A stretch of 64,000 nt of DNA from Pardosa pseudoannulata (taxonomy: Eukaryota > Arthropoda > Arachnida > Araneae > Lycosidae). Below, in pieces: positions 1-11,330 of this stretch. The notes beneath the pieces are model-generated. The model was not told where the DNA came from, did no database searches, and saw only the letters and a list, made by a program, of their open reading frames with translations. Made by a program: the position numbers and the translations under genes. Position 1 is the first letter of the stretch; every line of letters starts with the position of its first letter. The stretch lies in the NCBI GenBank assembly GCA_032207245.1, contig CM063500.1, positions 45,466,905 to 45,530,904 on the forward strand, in the 5' to 3' direction.

Positions 1-107
1 TGACTTTTACTCATTTTACTTGAAAAATCAAGACTTTCCATGACAAAATGAATCCATTGTCTAAATCCATGATTTTCCATGACTTTCCAGGTGCGCGGAA
101 ACCATGT
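1..107. mobile_element. End of a hAT-like element (partial, runs off the window)
   Basis: The stretch repeats short 'ttccatgac' motifs and ends near 107 in a sequence whose reverse complement starts like a hAT terminus (CATGGTTTCCGCGCACC, close to the CAGGGTT-type ends of hAT elements). It interrupts the transposase-like reading frame of the neighbouring pseudogene right after the conserved-looking RVDVAHVH segment, as expected of a later insertion. The other end is outside the window, so no TSD can be checked. Confidence 0.35.
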
Positions 108-1451
108 ACATGAGCAACATCAACTCGTATGTAACAAGCCGGCCTTTGGACTTTCTCTGCATTTAGAATTGCAATTGTTGCAATTAAATAATTCTTTATA
201 CTGTGTTCACTGAATGATCTGCATGCAGATGATATTAATGCTGAGGAAAAGTCAGTTATCAATTCCTTAGGAATTTTATCAACATCTTTTAGTCATTTTG
301 ATAACATAACACTATAGATGCGGTATAGTGGGTTTTACTTAGCATTTGTGCTACACTGACTTGTCACATGTGTGTATTGCAATTTCGTATAAAAATATAT
401 AGGCAGATAATCGGTGCTCATCCGAAATTTTTTTCACCAAACATCCCGTAGCATCAGTTTGTATTTTATTATAGGTTTGTGTTGAATACTTTTATAAATA
501 ACACTTTGCTCTTTTGTCCAATAATGAATAAAAAATTCATCATGAAATACGTTATGTATTACTCCACTATATTTTGAATATTTCATACCCATTAAAGTAA
601 TGGCATTTTTGATTTTAAATATGTCAAATTCTTTTTGTTTAGCCTCCTGTCGAATGTTTCTTAGGACAGAAACTGATGGAAAATTGGGTGGTTCTTGCTC
701 TCCAAATTTCATTACTTTTGTCGCCTTCTCTCTTCTCCAATTGGAAGAGGCTGTTCTTTTTAATTGTTCTCCAATTTCAAGCTTACGCTGTCCTTTAACT
801 GAAGTTTTGTGAGAATGCGGACTATGTTTCGTATCAAAGGCTTTAATATCAAGTTCTAGTGGATCTGTATAAGTTAAAGACTTTGACGCTGTTATTGGGA
901 ATTTGCAATCTACACAGTACCCTTCAGCAAATATAAAATTTCCATCCTCATTCTCACGTACTTTATTTCTTTTAGAGGCAAAAGCACAAGGAAGTTTATA
1001 CTGGTGATAAAAGTTTTCAAACACAATAGATGTCCAGGCATTTTTTTTTAAGAACTTCCCTTTTTATCAGGCGATTGCCTTCATTATAATACACACTCGT
1101 AGGCTCAAATAACAAATACTTTTCATGTGATATTTGTACCTTGAATATCTTTTGACTGCAGTTAATATCATTGGTAGACTCACTATTTTTTGTAATAGAT
1201 ACGTCTACTGAATTGAAGAGCTGTTCTTCTAGTGGATCAGCAGGAAAGCCAGATTCTTTTTTTAAGTCCAATAAATAATTGTATCTATTCTGATACATAT
1301 AATCGTGCAGCTGTTTGGATTTAAAAACCATTTTCTTACATATTTCATTTTTGTTCATTCTGTAAGGTACGCTTAACTGTAAAGAAGCAGCCTTCCACAC
1401 TTCATTGGAGCTTGTTTTTAGTATACCTTCTCTAGTTAATATATTTTTCAA
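108..1451 (-). pseudogene. Decayed transposase-like gene (possibly Mutator-like), three broken segments
   Basis: Read on the minus strand, three open segments follow each other: 1451-1017 (144 residues), 1024-434 (196 residues) and about 262-108. The first two overlap by a few bases in different frames at a run of eight A residues near 1046-1053. A one-base slip there would join VLKK to the AWTSIVFENFYHQYKLPCAF type segment. The second segment has a Cys pair (CVDC) and the motif WRREKATKVMKFGEQEPPNF. The third reads ITDFSSALISSACRSF then RVDVAHVH before a hAT-like end cuts it. From memory this order resembles a large family of uncharacterised animal proteins linked to Mutator-like transposases, with an acidic TDF and a later RVDVAH; that link is inference. 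The segment between 434 and 262 carries stops. No poly-A signal or introns are evident. It is broken and unlikely to make a full protein. Confidence 0.5.
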
Positions 1452-3710
1452 GCCTTAAGGCTTCAAAAACAAAGGATTTGTCAATTTTAGGCTTTCTGGG
1501 TATTTTCTTTTACCTCGAGTTCAAATCTTTGCTAGCAAGAAATGAGACTACATAAAGCTATGATAAGGAAAGTGATAGCAAACAGTGACTAATCTTTCAC
1601 AAATGCGACCACAATATCTATCCAATGGTCAGGGGTCTGTTTTTTCTTTTTTGTTTAATGGGAAATACCTCTAGTCCCCTGAAATTTATGACCAGGCCAT
1701 TTGATTCCTTCGGATGTGGGTGAATTCTCTTGCTGTATCCGGTAATGAACTTGGCTGTATCAAGGGAAGGTGACGGAAAATACGGGATTGTTTGACCATC
1801 CAATCTCTTTCATCCCATACCCCCCCCCTTCCCTTTTCGCTAACTTACGACTTAGGGTTGGTGTCAAATTGCATACTCCTCTTTTGTAACTAAGAAAAGC
1901 TGTGAGCAAACTGAGCTTGACTAACCACCCCCTCTCAGAAAGAGTGAAGATGGGGGTAACTTGACACTTGCTGAGTTCTTTTAAAACCACCTGCATCGAA
2001 TAGACCCGCCACAATTTTTATGACTGGACATTATTCTCCTTCCTCCCACCCCCAAAGTTTGGGATGACCTCCAAAGCAGCTTTTATCCTGTAAAAAAAAA
2101 ATATAGAGTCAACACTTATGGACCCAAAATAATCTGAGTACACATAAAAAATAGTTATAGTTCTTTCATTGCATCGTAGATAATGCTGTAATGTATAGTT
2201 CATTTTGATGAACAGCATTACGTATAAAACTTAAATACTTTTTACTACTTTTATCTTGAAGAAAAATATTAATTATTATTTTAAGTAAATCAGGTAAGCA
2301 AGTAGTATTCCATATAATAATATCTGAGACACTATTTCGGCACCAAGTAGAAAAAATAGGGGTTGACTGAAGAATCAGGTTCCCCGGGCAACTTGGAGAT
2401 AATGGTTTGAGTTAGGTCGCCTAACATTTTCTCCTGATCTCACTGTGTACAATTTTTATATTATAATTTATATACTAGCATATAGCCCGTCATATGAGGG
2501 AATCAGTAAAATTTTTAATTTTCCAAAATTGTAAAGTAAGCTATGAGGCAGGTAAAAAAATGGTTTGTTTTTTGGCTGAGAATTATCTTGCAACAAAAAA
2601 TAATGGATGATTCAATTTAAAATTATCACATATGTACCTAATCTATTATTTAAGCCAAATATAAAAGAAAATTATTTACGTAATATCTAAGTTCAGTGAT
2701 AAAACGTATGAAAATAAGGCATAATTTAAATAATTTAAAATAAGAAATGACTCAATGAGATGGTTAAAGGAGTGAGTCATAATGCTAGATAAATGTTATT
2801 TTTATCTATTTAATATGGGATAAATTGAATGTCCTGCTCTTAACCGGGGAAAATAGGAGTTGAAATCATGGCATTAAAAGCTCGAAAAGAGGGGAAGGGG
2901 TGGATTTCGAACGTTTTAAAGAAGGCCGTATTTTTCGCTGCGATACTGCCATATTTATACCAATTTATTTTAGAATCGGATCTAAAGTTTAGGAGAAGAT
3001 AAACATTACTCTCTTTGAATTTTGCTAACTATGGATGCCTCTATCCATTCCAGGTCTAACCGCTTCATAAAATCGAGGACAGACGGACAGATAACTTAGG
3101 CTATTATTATATAGGAGATTATTTGCATCCAACTCTCCTTGTGTCACTCTTTTCTTATATATTAAAAGTGCGAAATTCTTAAAAAATTTAGATATAACAA
3201 ACCATTAATGGTTCACTATGGCTGATTTTTTAATAATTTGGAGCTGTTGCGTTTGTAAACTGTTAAGGGATTAATTGCCCATAAATATAAATGTACGGTT
3301 TTCAAGTCGCTTTCTTTAATTAAGTAAAAATATATAATTCTGTTGCGATGGCGCACTGTGCATTAATTAAAGTCGCCAGAAAAAGCAAGAAATACAATGT
3401 TTGGATGAATTACCTTTGTGTTTTAGTAAATACCGCCAATATTTTCGCCAAATTCGCCAAGGGGAACCCAATTCTTCAGTAGTCCCAAAATTATTTCAAT
3501 CCCAAGTAATCTTCTATATGGGAGAGCTTTATTACAGTAATTTAAAAATTATATACATTTTTTACATTAGTAGTAATAAATAGTTTTCCAAGTTTTGTTT
3601 AGCTTCTGTGGTGCTTTTACCACGGCCAATAACATTTTTGAAAAACAAGACAACCTTTTCACACTAGCATCGCTCACAAAGCCAAACTCAACATACAAAA
3701 GGTTAGGTTA
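1452..3710. other. Gene-free stretch
   Basis: Only short open frames without recognisable domains are seen. A phrase near 2474 (actagcatatagcccg) looks like the decayed tail of a dispersed repeat, but no boundaries can be set. Confidence 0.5.
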
Positions 3711-3863
3711 GGTTTGGGGTGCTACGGTCTACTTTTTGCAACACGAGGGCTAATGAGACCGGGACCTACAGCTTAAAGCCGATTCCGAACGGCTACGAAC
3801 ACTGTGGGATTCGAACCTACGAACTCCGATACCGAAGGACAGCACCCTAATCAATCGGCCATC

Positions 3864-3868
<5 letters not shown>
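3711..3868 (-). repeat. tRNA-derived SINE (family A)
   Basis: Member of the main SINE family of the window. The tRNA-like head is on the minus strand, with a B-box-like GGTTCGAATCC (seen on plus as ggattcgaacc, with a one-base change here) and an A-box-like TGGCCGATTGG. The body ends in CCAAACC repeats, seen on plus as ggttaggttaggtttgg. A 33-base A run on plus (3869-3901) abuts the head. Confidence 0.85.

Positions 3869-3901
<33 letters not shown>
3869..3901. repeat. Poly-A run of 33 bases
   Basis: Uninterrupted A homopolymer directly next to the tRNA-like head of the SINE, so on the side opposite to the SINE tail. Confidence 0.95.
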
Positions 3902-3903
<2 letters not shown>

Positions 3904-4439
3904 CAAAACAGAAAAAACAACAAAAAGAAAGTTGGCGCTTCGCGTCCAAAGTTTACGGTTACAGTGAAAAAAAAAGTTGCTGGAAATATTTCCAACATAA
4001 CGTACTTTAAGAAAGTAATATTCCATTATATATGTTAGATGTTTTAAAGACAACTTTAAATGAAAAAAAAAAATAAATAGGAGGTTTGAAAGGTTTTTAC
4101 AAAATATAATATTTTAGCTCTTTATAGTATACCGCAAATTTGAGTAGATAGACGCGGCCTATACGCGTTTTAAAATTGAAATTTAATGTCTGCGTCGTAT
4201 CTGAAGGAATATTATCCTGTCTGTCACTAGACCAAAAATTATTATTTTAACTTTACGTTTTGCATGTTCTCTGTTACATAATTTGTCCCGGTTTTCTTTT
4301 CATCTGTGCCGTTTATGCCGTATAACCCGAGATTAATGCCGTACACTGTATCAGCGAGTGATATTCCTATGAAAATGCGCCAAGGAAAATTTGTGCGGTG
4401 GTGTGCACAGATCACAGTATATTGATAGGCTGAGACCTA

Positions 4440-4560
4440 TGTTGAAAATTCCAAAATGCTAGGAATTCTTCCCAGGAGCGTGGATTTGAACTAAGGACTT
4501 CGGTACCAAAAAGGGCAGGCCTACCAATTCGGACATCTACCGACACCAAGCAGGGTTCGA
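4440..4560 (-). repeat. tRNA-like fragment, likely a different SINE head
   Basis: The minus strand shows an A-box-like TGTCCGAATTGGTAGG, a short anticodon-arm region and a B-box-like AGTTCAAATCC, spaced as in a tRNA. The first B-box base departs from the consensus, and the sequence differs from the main SINE family. I read it as the head of another tRNA-derived SINE or a tRNA pseudogene. Confidence 0.5.
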
Positions 4561-4611
4561 GAAAATACTTCAGAATAAAAGATCTCGTCGGATTGGCATC
4601 ATAGTCTAGAC

Positions 4612-5082
4612 CAGGGATAGATAAACTTTTTCGGCCGCGGGTCAAAAATCGAAAGAAAATAAGTTTGGCGGGGCAAGATAAATTTTTCTAAAATTACAAA
4701 AATAAATTTTTCTAAAATAAAAGCACCTAACAGTTTAAATACGTTAATGAGATGAATGAAATTGCAATTTCATTTTTAAAAGTTCCTTATACTGAGGTTC
4801 GAAGTGAGATGTACTGATTTTAAGGAACGATGCTAAATGCTCATCTGTCAGTCTACTTCTGAAATTATTCTTTCTAAGGTTCAAAGTTGGAAACACTTGT
4901 TCACATATAAGAAGCAAATATACCGCTGATCTTCTGGGCGTGAGATAATAAATTTGGGATATAATATTTAAGCAAAGTAGAAAAGGAGATGGATATATAA
5001 TGTATAAATATATATTTCTTTCAATTTGCCTCGGACCGGCAACTGAAAATTCTATCCGCTGGCCGTAGTTGGTCCATCTCTG
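4612..5082 (-). mobile_element. Internally deleted hAT transposon with 8-bp TSD
   Basis: The element starts CAGGGATAGATAAAC and ends in the inverted form CATCTCTG. It is flanked on both sides by the identical 8-bp duplication GTCTAGAC (4604-4611 and 5083-5090). Eight-base duplications and CAGRGAT-type termini are standard for hAT elements. The 471-bp body keeps only the 3' part of a transposase gene on the minus strand. Confidence 0.88.
4744..4947 (-). pseudogene. hAT transposase C-terminal dimerisation-domain remnant
   Basis: The minus strand reads CEQVFPTLNLRKNNFRSRLT followed by DEHLASFLKI and ends at a TAA. This is the typical end of ZBED5/GTF2IRD2-like hAT transposases (CEQ-F then SRLTDEHL). 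No start codon and no DDE core remain, so it is a fragment inside the deleted hAT element. Confidence 0.8.
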
Positions 5083-5223
5083 GTCTAGACTGTTTTGGAG
5101 TCCAATTTAAAAATTGGGAAATACAGCAAAGAGAAAAGGGATTAACAGTGTTAACAGTAAGAATCCACCTTTAGTAAAAGTAATTGTTAAACAAATGAGA
5201 ATTAAACTTTGTTGGAGGTTTAT

Positions 5224-5398
5224 GGTTTGGTTTGCAGCGCTACGGTCTACTGTTTTTGCACACGAGGGATAATGAGACCGGGACCTACTACTTAAAGCCG
5301 ATTCCGAACGGCTACGAACATCCATGCCATAGTGGGATTTGAACCCACGAACTCCGGTACCGACGATCAGCGCCCTAACCAATCGGCCAGCGTTCGGC
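5224..5398 (-). repeat. tRNA-derived SINE (family A), near full length
   Basis: The tail unit (tttggtttgcagcgctacgg on plus) lies at the left and the tRNA-like head at the right, ending ggccagcgttcggc. The B-box is seen on plus as gggatttgaaccc. It contains an extra catccatgccatag piece missing from the copy at 3711. Confidence 0.9.
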
Positions 5399-6049
5399 CT
5401 TTGTTGGAGGACCAATGATCCTATGATCTTCTATTTTGTTTTAGTCAACAATCACGCACATGAGATATAAGAGATTACAGTACACAGATAGCAGCACTTA
5501 TTAAACATAAAGAATTTTTACTAATTATAGCATAGCATAGCATTATACATCAGCTTTCTTGCTCTCTCCATCTAGTTATTTCTCCATTCTTCTAAAACTG
5601 TATATTAGAGATACAATAACATTTTGTAGCAGTTTTTTGCAGATTCCCTTCCCTTTTTTATATAATCATCAATGCTGTAGTAATTATTAACAGTTTCTCA
5701 ATAAATGAATCGGGAAGTTAAAAGTAAGTTTTCTGTTATCATATAGACTGTTATTGTTGCGTCACGCTCAAACTCCATGAGAGGTAAGTTTCTCTGTTAG
5801 GGAATGGCAGTAGTTGTGAGAACCAAAAATGGTTGTTTTTTGAATAACGTATGAGAAGAAAATGTATTTTTGTTTTGCGTTTGTGTAATACCGTTTTTTC
5901 TTAAAATATATGTGTTATTGTCATCATTTGCCGTTGTCATCTCTTAATAAGACTGCCCGCATCTATTTTTTCACAGTAAATACTAATAGAAACTACAGTT
6001 ATCTTTCATTTTTATTGCAACCGCGTTGAATAGAATACCTCTCAAATAT
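5399..6049. other. Gene-free stretch
   Basis: AT-rich sequence with a short 'agcatagcat' repeat near 5528-5543 and no supportable gene. Confidence 0.5.
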
Positions 6050-6532
6050 TTTCTCAAATTCTGTATATCAATTTTATTTTCGAATGACAACAAAATTGCC
6101 CCCAAATTTCGACATGAGTGAAGAGGCAAACTGTGTTGTTTGGGTATACCTGTGGACACACCTCTAGTGATGAACAAATTCCAAAATTTGTTGATAAAAT
6201 CTGATCTAACGAAGCTTTTTCAAATGACAAATAAATTGAACAGAAATTTTGACCTATGAGGGAGGAGGTGAGGGTACTTTATAGTTTTAGGACAACGTTG
6301 GGGGTGATTTGGGGTCACTTCTAGGGTTGATCAGATACTAAAATGATTGATCAAATTTGATCTAACGACGCGCTATCACAAGTCTTACCGTTCATATCTA
6401 TATAATCATTTTAGAAAATATACAAAGTTGCCCCTCCCTACGTATTTTCTTAAATATATTTTTTGAATAACTGATCAAGCGACGAAATATGTTGATCAAG
6501 TGTGATTTATTAATGATCAAACAAATGACATA

Positions 6533-7493
6533 CAGTAGAATCTCGATTAACCGAAACTCTCCGTTAACCGAAGTCTGTTTCTTCTTCACTTTTTCCCCCT
6601 TTCTACTATCATCAAAAATTTTCTCTAAAGCACAATTCTCGGTATGAGTGTACTCTTCCCCGCTTTCAAACATCCCTGTTCAAAACAAAAACACACCCCA
6701 TTTCGAAATTTGGAAGGTCATAATGCCGAGTCCCAGAACAATCGAATGTTATTGCACCAATGACGGTACTCAGGGTCGTAGCCAGAAATTATATTTGGAG
6801 AGAGACATTGTTTTTTGTGAATGATACTTCAATAAAACTACAGGTTTTCTTATGTATGTATACTTCTAATAAGTAATTAATACAATATTATTTTAAAATA
6901 TCAAAATAATTAAAAAACATGATATAGTGAACACAATTATAGCCTTAATAAGTAATGTAGTAGCTACACAATGAATTTAACAGTTTAACATTCGAAAGAT
7001 ATAAACTATACATGGTATTAAATTCTAACTTTTAAAACAGATGCATATAAAAAAATTTTTTTTTGAAAGAAAATGAAAATGTTCAGAATTTTACCTATTG
7101 TATATCATAAAATATGCTCTTTTTGAAATTTTCGCCAAAATATTTTCACAATTTCTTCCGATTGTACAACATTATTGTGATGAGTTGCTAAAAGTGTTAG
7201 TTAATCTTCTCTTATTTGTTGAATACAATTTGCACCTACTTTTAACTCAGCGTCACTGTTCTAAGCACACTGTTGTCTATGAACAGCAAGGCAGATGACA
7301 CACCTACACACATGGTCCATTTTCTTTCCACGAAACGGTCTTTAAGAATTTCGGAGGGGGACTGGTCCCCTAAATCCCCCCCTTGCCTACAGCCTTGACG
7401 ATACTACATATTAAACTTCATAATTTTTGATGAAATCTCAATTATCCGAAGTAGGTTCGGTCCAAATGACTTCGGATAATCGAGGTTCTACTG
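6533..7493. mobile_element. Pogo/Tigger-like non-autonomous element with TA duplication
   Basis: Termini are CAGTAGAATCTCGATTAACC on the left and, inverted, CAGTAGAACCTCGATTATCC on the right, flanked by TA on both sides (6531-6532, 7494-7495). This is the classic form of pogo/Tigger ends in the Tc1/mariner superfamily. No transposase is left. The interior holds a nested unrelated element (6772-7394). Confidence 0.85.
6772..7394. mobile_element. Nested element with GTAGCCA-type termini
   Basis: It lies within the pogo-like element, with imperfect inverted ends AGGGTCGTAGCCAG and AAGGCTGTAGGCAAGG. The right ~200 bases reappear in inverted orientation at 52926-53097, which shows a dispersed family. 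Superfamily not determined. Confidence 0.6.
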
Positions 7494-7968
7494 TACTGCG
7501 AAATGTCAGTTACCGTTAAGGGGTGGGGGAGGGATTTAACAAAAAATGCTACTGGTCTCTGATAAATGGCAATACTTAGCTCTACTCATTGTTGAACTTA
7601 CAATTCATTGTTGAATACAATGAGGAATTTGCACATGTGGGGGATTCGAACAACTTAGTGTTTTTCTGATAATTTCAGACTCGTAGATTCCAAAAATGTT
7701 CTCAAAAATGTAAAAAACTGGGTCCATCCTTTAAAAAATTAATTTTAAAGTTAAGCGAAAATCACGTGACATCAAAACGCTCCGTGATTGGTTGTGATGT
7801 CATCGTTCATGAAGACCAATATTTTTGTATTGCTTTTAAGCGCGCACTATTTTCCGATTTTGTTTTTGCAAGTTCCTGAAATTTTCTAGCTATCAAAATT
7901 TATTTTTATTTAAACCTGAAGGTTTATTTTATCGATCTAGATAGCTTAGTTACCTCAATTTGTCATAA

Positions 7969-8102
7969 ATGTCTCTTCTACCTGGATTTACCAAAGGACA
8001 ATCAGACAACCTCCCGAAAATTGACAGCATGTCAATGTTTTCTTTCTTGGCAAAAAACCCGGATTTTATGGGAGCAGAAATACGAGGAATTAAAATTCAA
8101 AG
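7969..8102 (+). pseudogene. First exon of a possible SWIM/YqaJ-type protein gene (orphan exon)
   Basis: The reading frame starts MSLLPGFTKGQSDNLPKIDS and continues with FLAKNPDFMGAEIRG, then ends at AG|GTATGTAAAA, a consensus donor. From memory this N-terminus is typical of a multi-copy arthropod protein family with a SWIM zinc finger and a YqaJ-like recombinase/exonuclease domain; a protein search is needed to confirm. No downstream exon is found before the opposing THAP exon, so the gene is a 5' fragment. The other copy of this exon at 20992-21119 carries a frameshift, while this one is intact. Confidence 0.55.
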
Positions 8103-8312
8103 GTATGTAAAATCCTTTATATTTTTTTTCCAATTTTACTTAACATGTATTAATACTTTATTCATGCTAAACATAGCTCTTTTGTTTGTAAACACAAACA
8201 AGTCAAATAAATATACATATATCATATACACACGCATTTGTAGTAGCATCGTTTTTTTATAAATAGAGACGGATGTAATATTAAAATAAAAATTAGAGGA
8301 GGTATTTATTGT

Positions 8313-8386
8313 GAGACCGGTCTCATTAGCCTTCGTGCTGCAAAAAGTAGACCGTAGCACTCCAAAACCAAACCAAAACCAAACCA
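8313..8386 (+). repeat. 5'-truncated SINE (family A) tail inside the THAP element
   Basis: Plus-strand SINE tail from GAGACCGGTCTCATTAGCC to the CCAAAACCAAACC repeats. It sits at the same position in the inverted copy (19975 region), so it was part of the element before the copies separated. Confidence 0.8.
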
Positions 8387-8941
8387 ATTCTTAGATATTT
8401 TAAATATGATGAAAAGAAATTTAAAATCTTTAAACGGCTTTACTTAATTATTTATACATTTTTAAATAGCAATACAATTTTATTGCCTTTAATATTAATG
8501 TCAAATTAAAAAATGTATAAAATTTCTCAAATTAAATTTAATTTTTAAAGTAATATCATTATTAAGTATTTTAAAAATATCATACTTTTTTTCAAATTAG
8601 TCACCAATTTAATCGAAAAATATCACTGTGATTTGATACACAAGAAAGTATGCATCTCTGAAGAAAATATTTATAATACCTTGAAAATACATAACCTTCC
8701 CCTCCCCAGAGTTATTTATTAGATAATTATATGCTTTAGATATTTATATGTTTTTCGATATTTATATGCTTTATAAAATATTTATTGTACTTGAACTCTG
8801 TGATAATACTCGAAAATTAGCAGTTTTAAAAGTTAAATAGCAGTGGTTAATCAACAATCCTTTTAAAGGTATAGATGTATTTTTATATACTTTAATTGTT
8901 CTAAATTTGTAATATTTAAACAAATGCAAGCATTTATTTAC

Positions 8942-9148
8942 CGAAAAATGGTCTTCACAAACCCATAGAGATGATTTATATGATAATTTGAGGTTTAATT
9001 TCTCATCCCTTTTCATCGCAGTTGTCCAGATTTTACGTGTATGTGGGTCTTTTGGGACGCTGAAAAATATCCTTTCATTGCAATTAGTTGTATTTTTACA
9101 GAGTGGCACAATACAATATTTAGAGTATGATTTTTTAATGCCAGACAT
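8942..9148 (-). pseudogene. THAP-domain first exon (orphan exon)
   Basis: A 69-codon exon starting MSGIKKSYSKYCIVPLCKN. It has the complete THAP C2CH pattern: C12, C17, then C64 and H67, followed by F68. The conserved proline (P32) and tryptophan (W41) of the fold are present. THAP domains are zinc-coordinating DNA-binding modules found in P-element-type transposases and host regulators. The exon ends in phase 0 at a GTAAAT donor. Reading on through the donor gives low-complexity residues to a stop at 8771, which I take as intron. No catalytic domain follows, so this is a detached DNA-binding exon rather than a working transposase. Confidence 0.8.
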
Positions 9149-9433
9149 AACAAAAAAATTTCTATTATATGCAATACTTTACACAAAAACAAATTTAAAA
9201 GTCGCCTTTTAACATGTAAACAGCATAAGCGCTCGGTGTCGACATGAACGATGACGTCACAAACTAGGCGGAGAAAAAGTATCGTTTTTGAGAGACGTTA
9301 AAGAGTCCGCTATAAAACCCATTAGAAATCACTCATTAGGCCCCCAAATGAAAGAAAAATAGCTACTATCCTGCTTACTTTTTTGTCTTCTATCGTTTAA
9401 AATCAAAATTAGAAAACGTGAAAATTCCTCATT

Positions 9434-10739
9434 CTAATAATTGTTGATATAATATTGTCTAAATTTTTATATTAACAAAAACATACTTTAACAACTGTAT
9501 AACTGGCTACTTTGTAAGATATTTGAAGATTTTATGTCACATCGAAATAAAATAAGCTTAAATATAGACTATTAAATACATAATTTGATAGGAATACAAG
9601 AAAATCATGGGGCGGCCATATCAGATATTGTTTTCAACATTTAGTTTAGTTTATTTCAAATTATGAAACAGATTAGCAGAAGATAAAGTATTTAAACTAG
9701 AAAACACAATGCAGCAAACAATTATTGGGGGCAAATTATTTAATACTGCTGTAAAATATCTATTAAAATATAAACATTTTTCTTTTTTCCATAACAACAT
9801 ATTCTGATGTGTTTCACGAGTTTATTAATATGAATATTTAGCTTGCAAATATTTTTAAACAGTTTTTATTTGAGTCATTTAATATTTCTCCAATGTCATT
9901 CAAAGAAAAGTCAAATTTGTCAAATTGAAAATCAGTGGAATTTTTGAAAAAAAAAAAAATAAATAAATAAAATTGACTTTTCAAATAATTTTAGGAATAA
10001 GAAAGGATTACTTTTCTTTGGAACTTTTTTTTTTTTCCCAGAAACATTCAGAAAATGCTGTCACAGCTGTCTAGAGATCTAACAAAACAACAATGTAGTA
10101 AGGAACTATAAAGAAAACATGAAACATGCAGATGTTCATTTGCTCAACTCGAATTTTTTACACTCCGATAACACATAGCACAACTAATCACCCTTCTGGC
10201 TAGTTCGAAGGCTAGTCGAATTACAGGATCATTTCGACAAGGGCGAAAGGGGGTTCGAGAAAAGAAGGTCTGGAAATTTATTACCCTGCAGTGAATAGGG
10301 GTCAGCGGTTAACAGTATTTCAGCATGACAACAAAGAAACTTTGAAGCCTCAACTTCACCCCCATACATGGAACACAGAAATAGAATGAAATGGGCAGTA
10401 GCCAATTTATCCTCCACAAAGATAAGAAGAAAAACAGGGATAGTTATATTACAAAATGTTCTTTAATAATAAGATGATACAATATTTTTTAACTTCTAAT
10501 TGGTAAAATTAAGATTGCTGTAACACATTGAAGAAAATCAAGAATCCTCTTAAAGTAAAAAAATTTTAAAATCCAGCAGAAAGAAGTCGGAAAAATTCCT
10601 GTGGTTTAATAGCAATTCATGTTTAAAAAAAAAGCTGTCCAGTAAATTTTAGAATCCTTTAACTCTAATTCTAAATAAAATAGAATTAAAATGAACAAAT
10701 ATTTAAGAGGTACTGATTCCTTTTCTATTAATATAAAAA
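9434..10739. other. Gene-free stretch
   Basis: AT-rich sequence. A small palindromic phrase (ggctagttcgaaggctagtcg-like, near 10198-10220) is the only structure seen. Confidence 0.5.
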
Positions 10740-11330
10740 TTTAATATGGGGAGAACTTTATGGTTTTAAGATACCTTTAGGTGCAGTTTTGGGTCACTTC
10801 CTGTGTTGTTCAAACGCCAAAAACAGTTGATCAAATCTGATCTAACGATGTTTTCGAATGACGCTAAAATTATCCGAAATTCCGACAAGGGGAGGGGGGG
10901 GGAACTTTAAGGTTTTGGGGAACTTCAGGTAATGATCAAACGGCAAAAATGGTTGATCAAATCTAATCTAACGATGCTCTTTCGAATAACATTGAAATTG
11001 TCTCGAAATTCCGACATGGGGGGAGCTAACTGATAACTTTATGGTTTTGTGGCACCTTTGGAGCACTTCCGGTGTTGATCAAACGCCAAAAAGAATTGAT
11101 CAATGTCACATAACGATGCTCTTTCGAATGACGTAGCGTTCATGTTTATACGAAATTTTTTCAAAAATCCATAAAATTAGAACCCCCTACAGTTTTTTTA
11201 AATATTTTTTTTTTATTAATTGATCAAACGGTCAAACATGTTGATCAAACCTGATTTAACGATGATCAAACGAATGGCACATTTCGGAATGTCAGCTTCC
11301 ATCATTGGGAAGGGGGGGGGACCATAAGTA
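10740..11330. repeat. Dispersed tandem-type repeat B, copy 2 (uninterrupted)
   Basis: At least three diverged units of roughly 130-150 bp, each with 'gttgatcaa', 'taacgatg', 'tcgaatgac' and 'gaaattccgacatgg', ending 'aatggcacatttcggaatgtcag'. It matches the flanks of the pogo-like element at 6533-7493. Confidence 0.7.

Larger units (their letters stand above)
6050..7540. repeat. Dispersed tandem-type repeat B, copy 1, split by a pogo-like element
   Basis: Diverged units of about 140-150 bp share the phrases 'ttgatcaaa', 'tctgatctaacga', 'tcgaatgac' and 'aaattncgacatg'. The same phrases recur at 10740-11320. The repeat stops at the TA target of the pogo-like element (6531) and resumes after it (7496, 'gaaatgtcagttaccg'), matching the order seen in the uninterrupted copy. 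Confidence 0.7.
7619..9433. mobile_element. 1.8-kb element with inward-facing THAP and SWIM/YqaJ-type first exons (copy L)
   Basis: Defined by comparison with its inverted copy at 18919-21444. Homology runs from AATGAGGAATTTGCACATG to CGTGAAAATTCCTCATT, so the two ends are themselves short inverted repeats. The left end carries an exon read rightwards (7969-8102) and the right end a THAP exon read leftwards (9148-8942); each ends in a consensus donor (GTATGT, GTAAAT). The gene bodies that should follow are missing. I infer a deletion derivative of a larger element with two inward genes. An internal inverted motif (tgtcatcgttcatg and catgaacgatgac) lies just upstream of each exon. No convincing TSD is visible. 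Confidence 0.65.

Noticed and set aside
3804..4053. Open frames of Lys or Phe running through the A33 homopolymer
   Set aside because: They are translations of a poly-A run beside a SINE and have no protein character.
8136..8387. Minus-strand frame beginning MVWFWFGFG
   Set aside because: It is the antisense of the CCAAACC repeats of a SINE tail.
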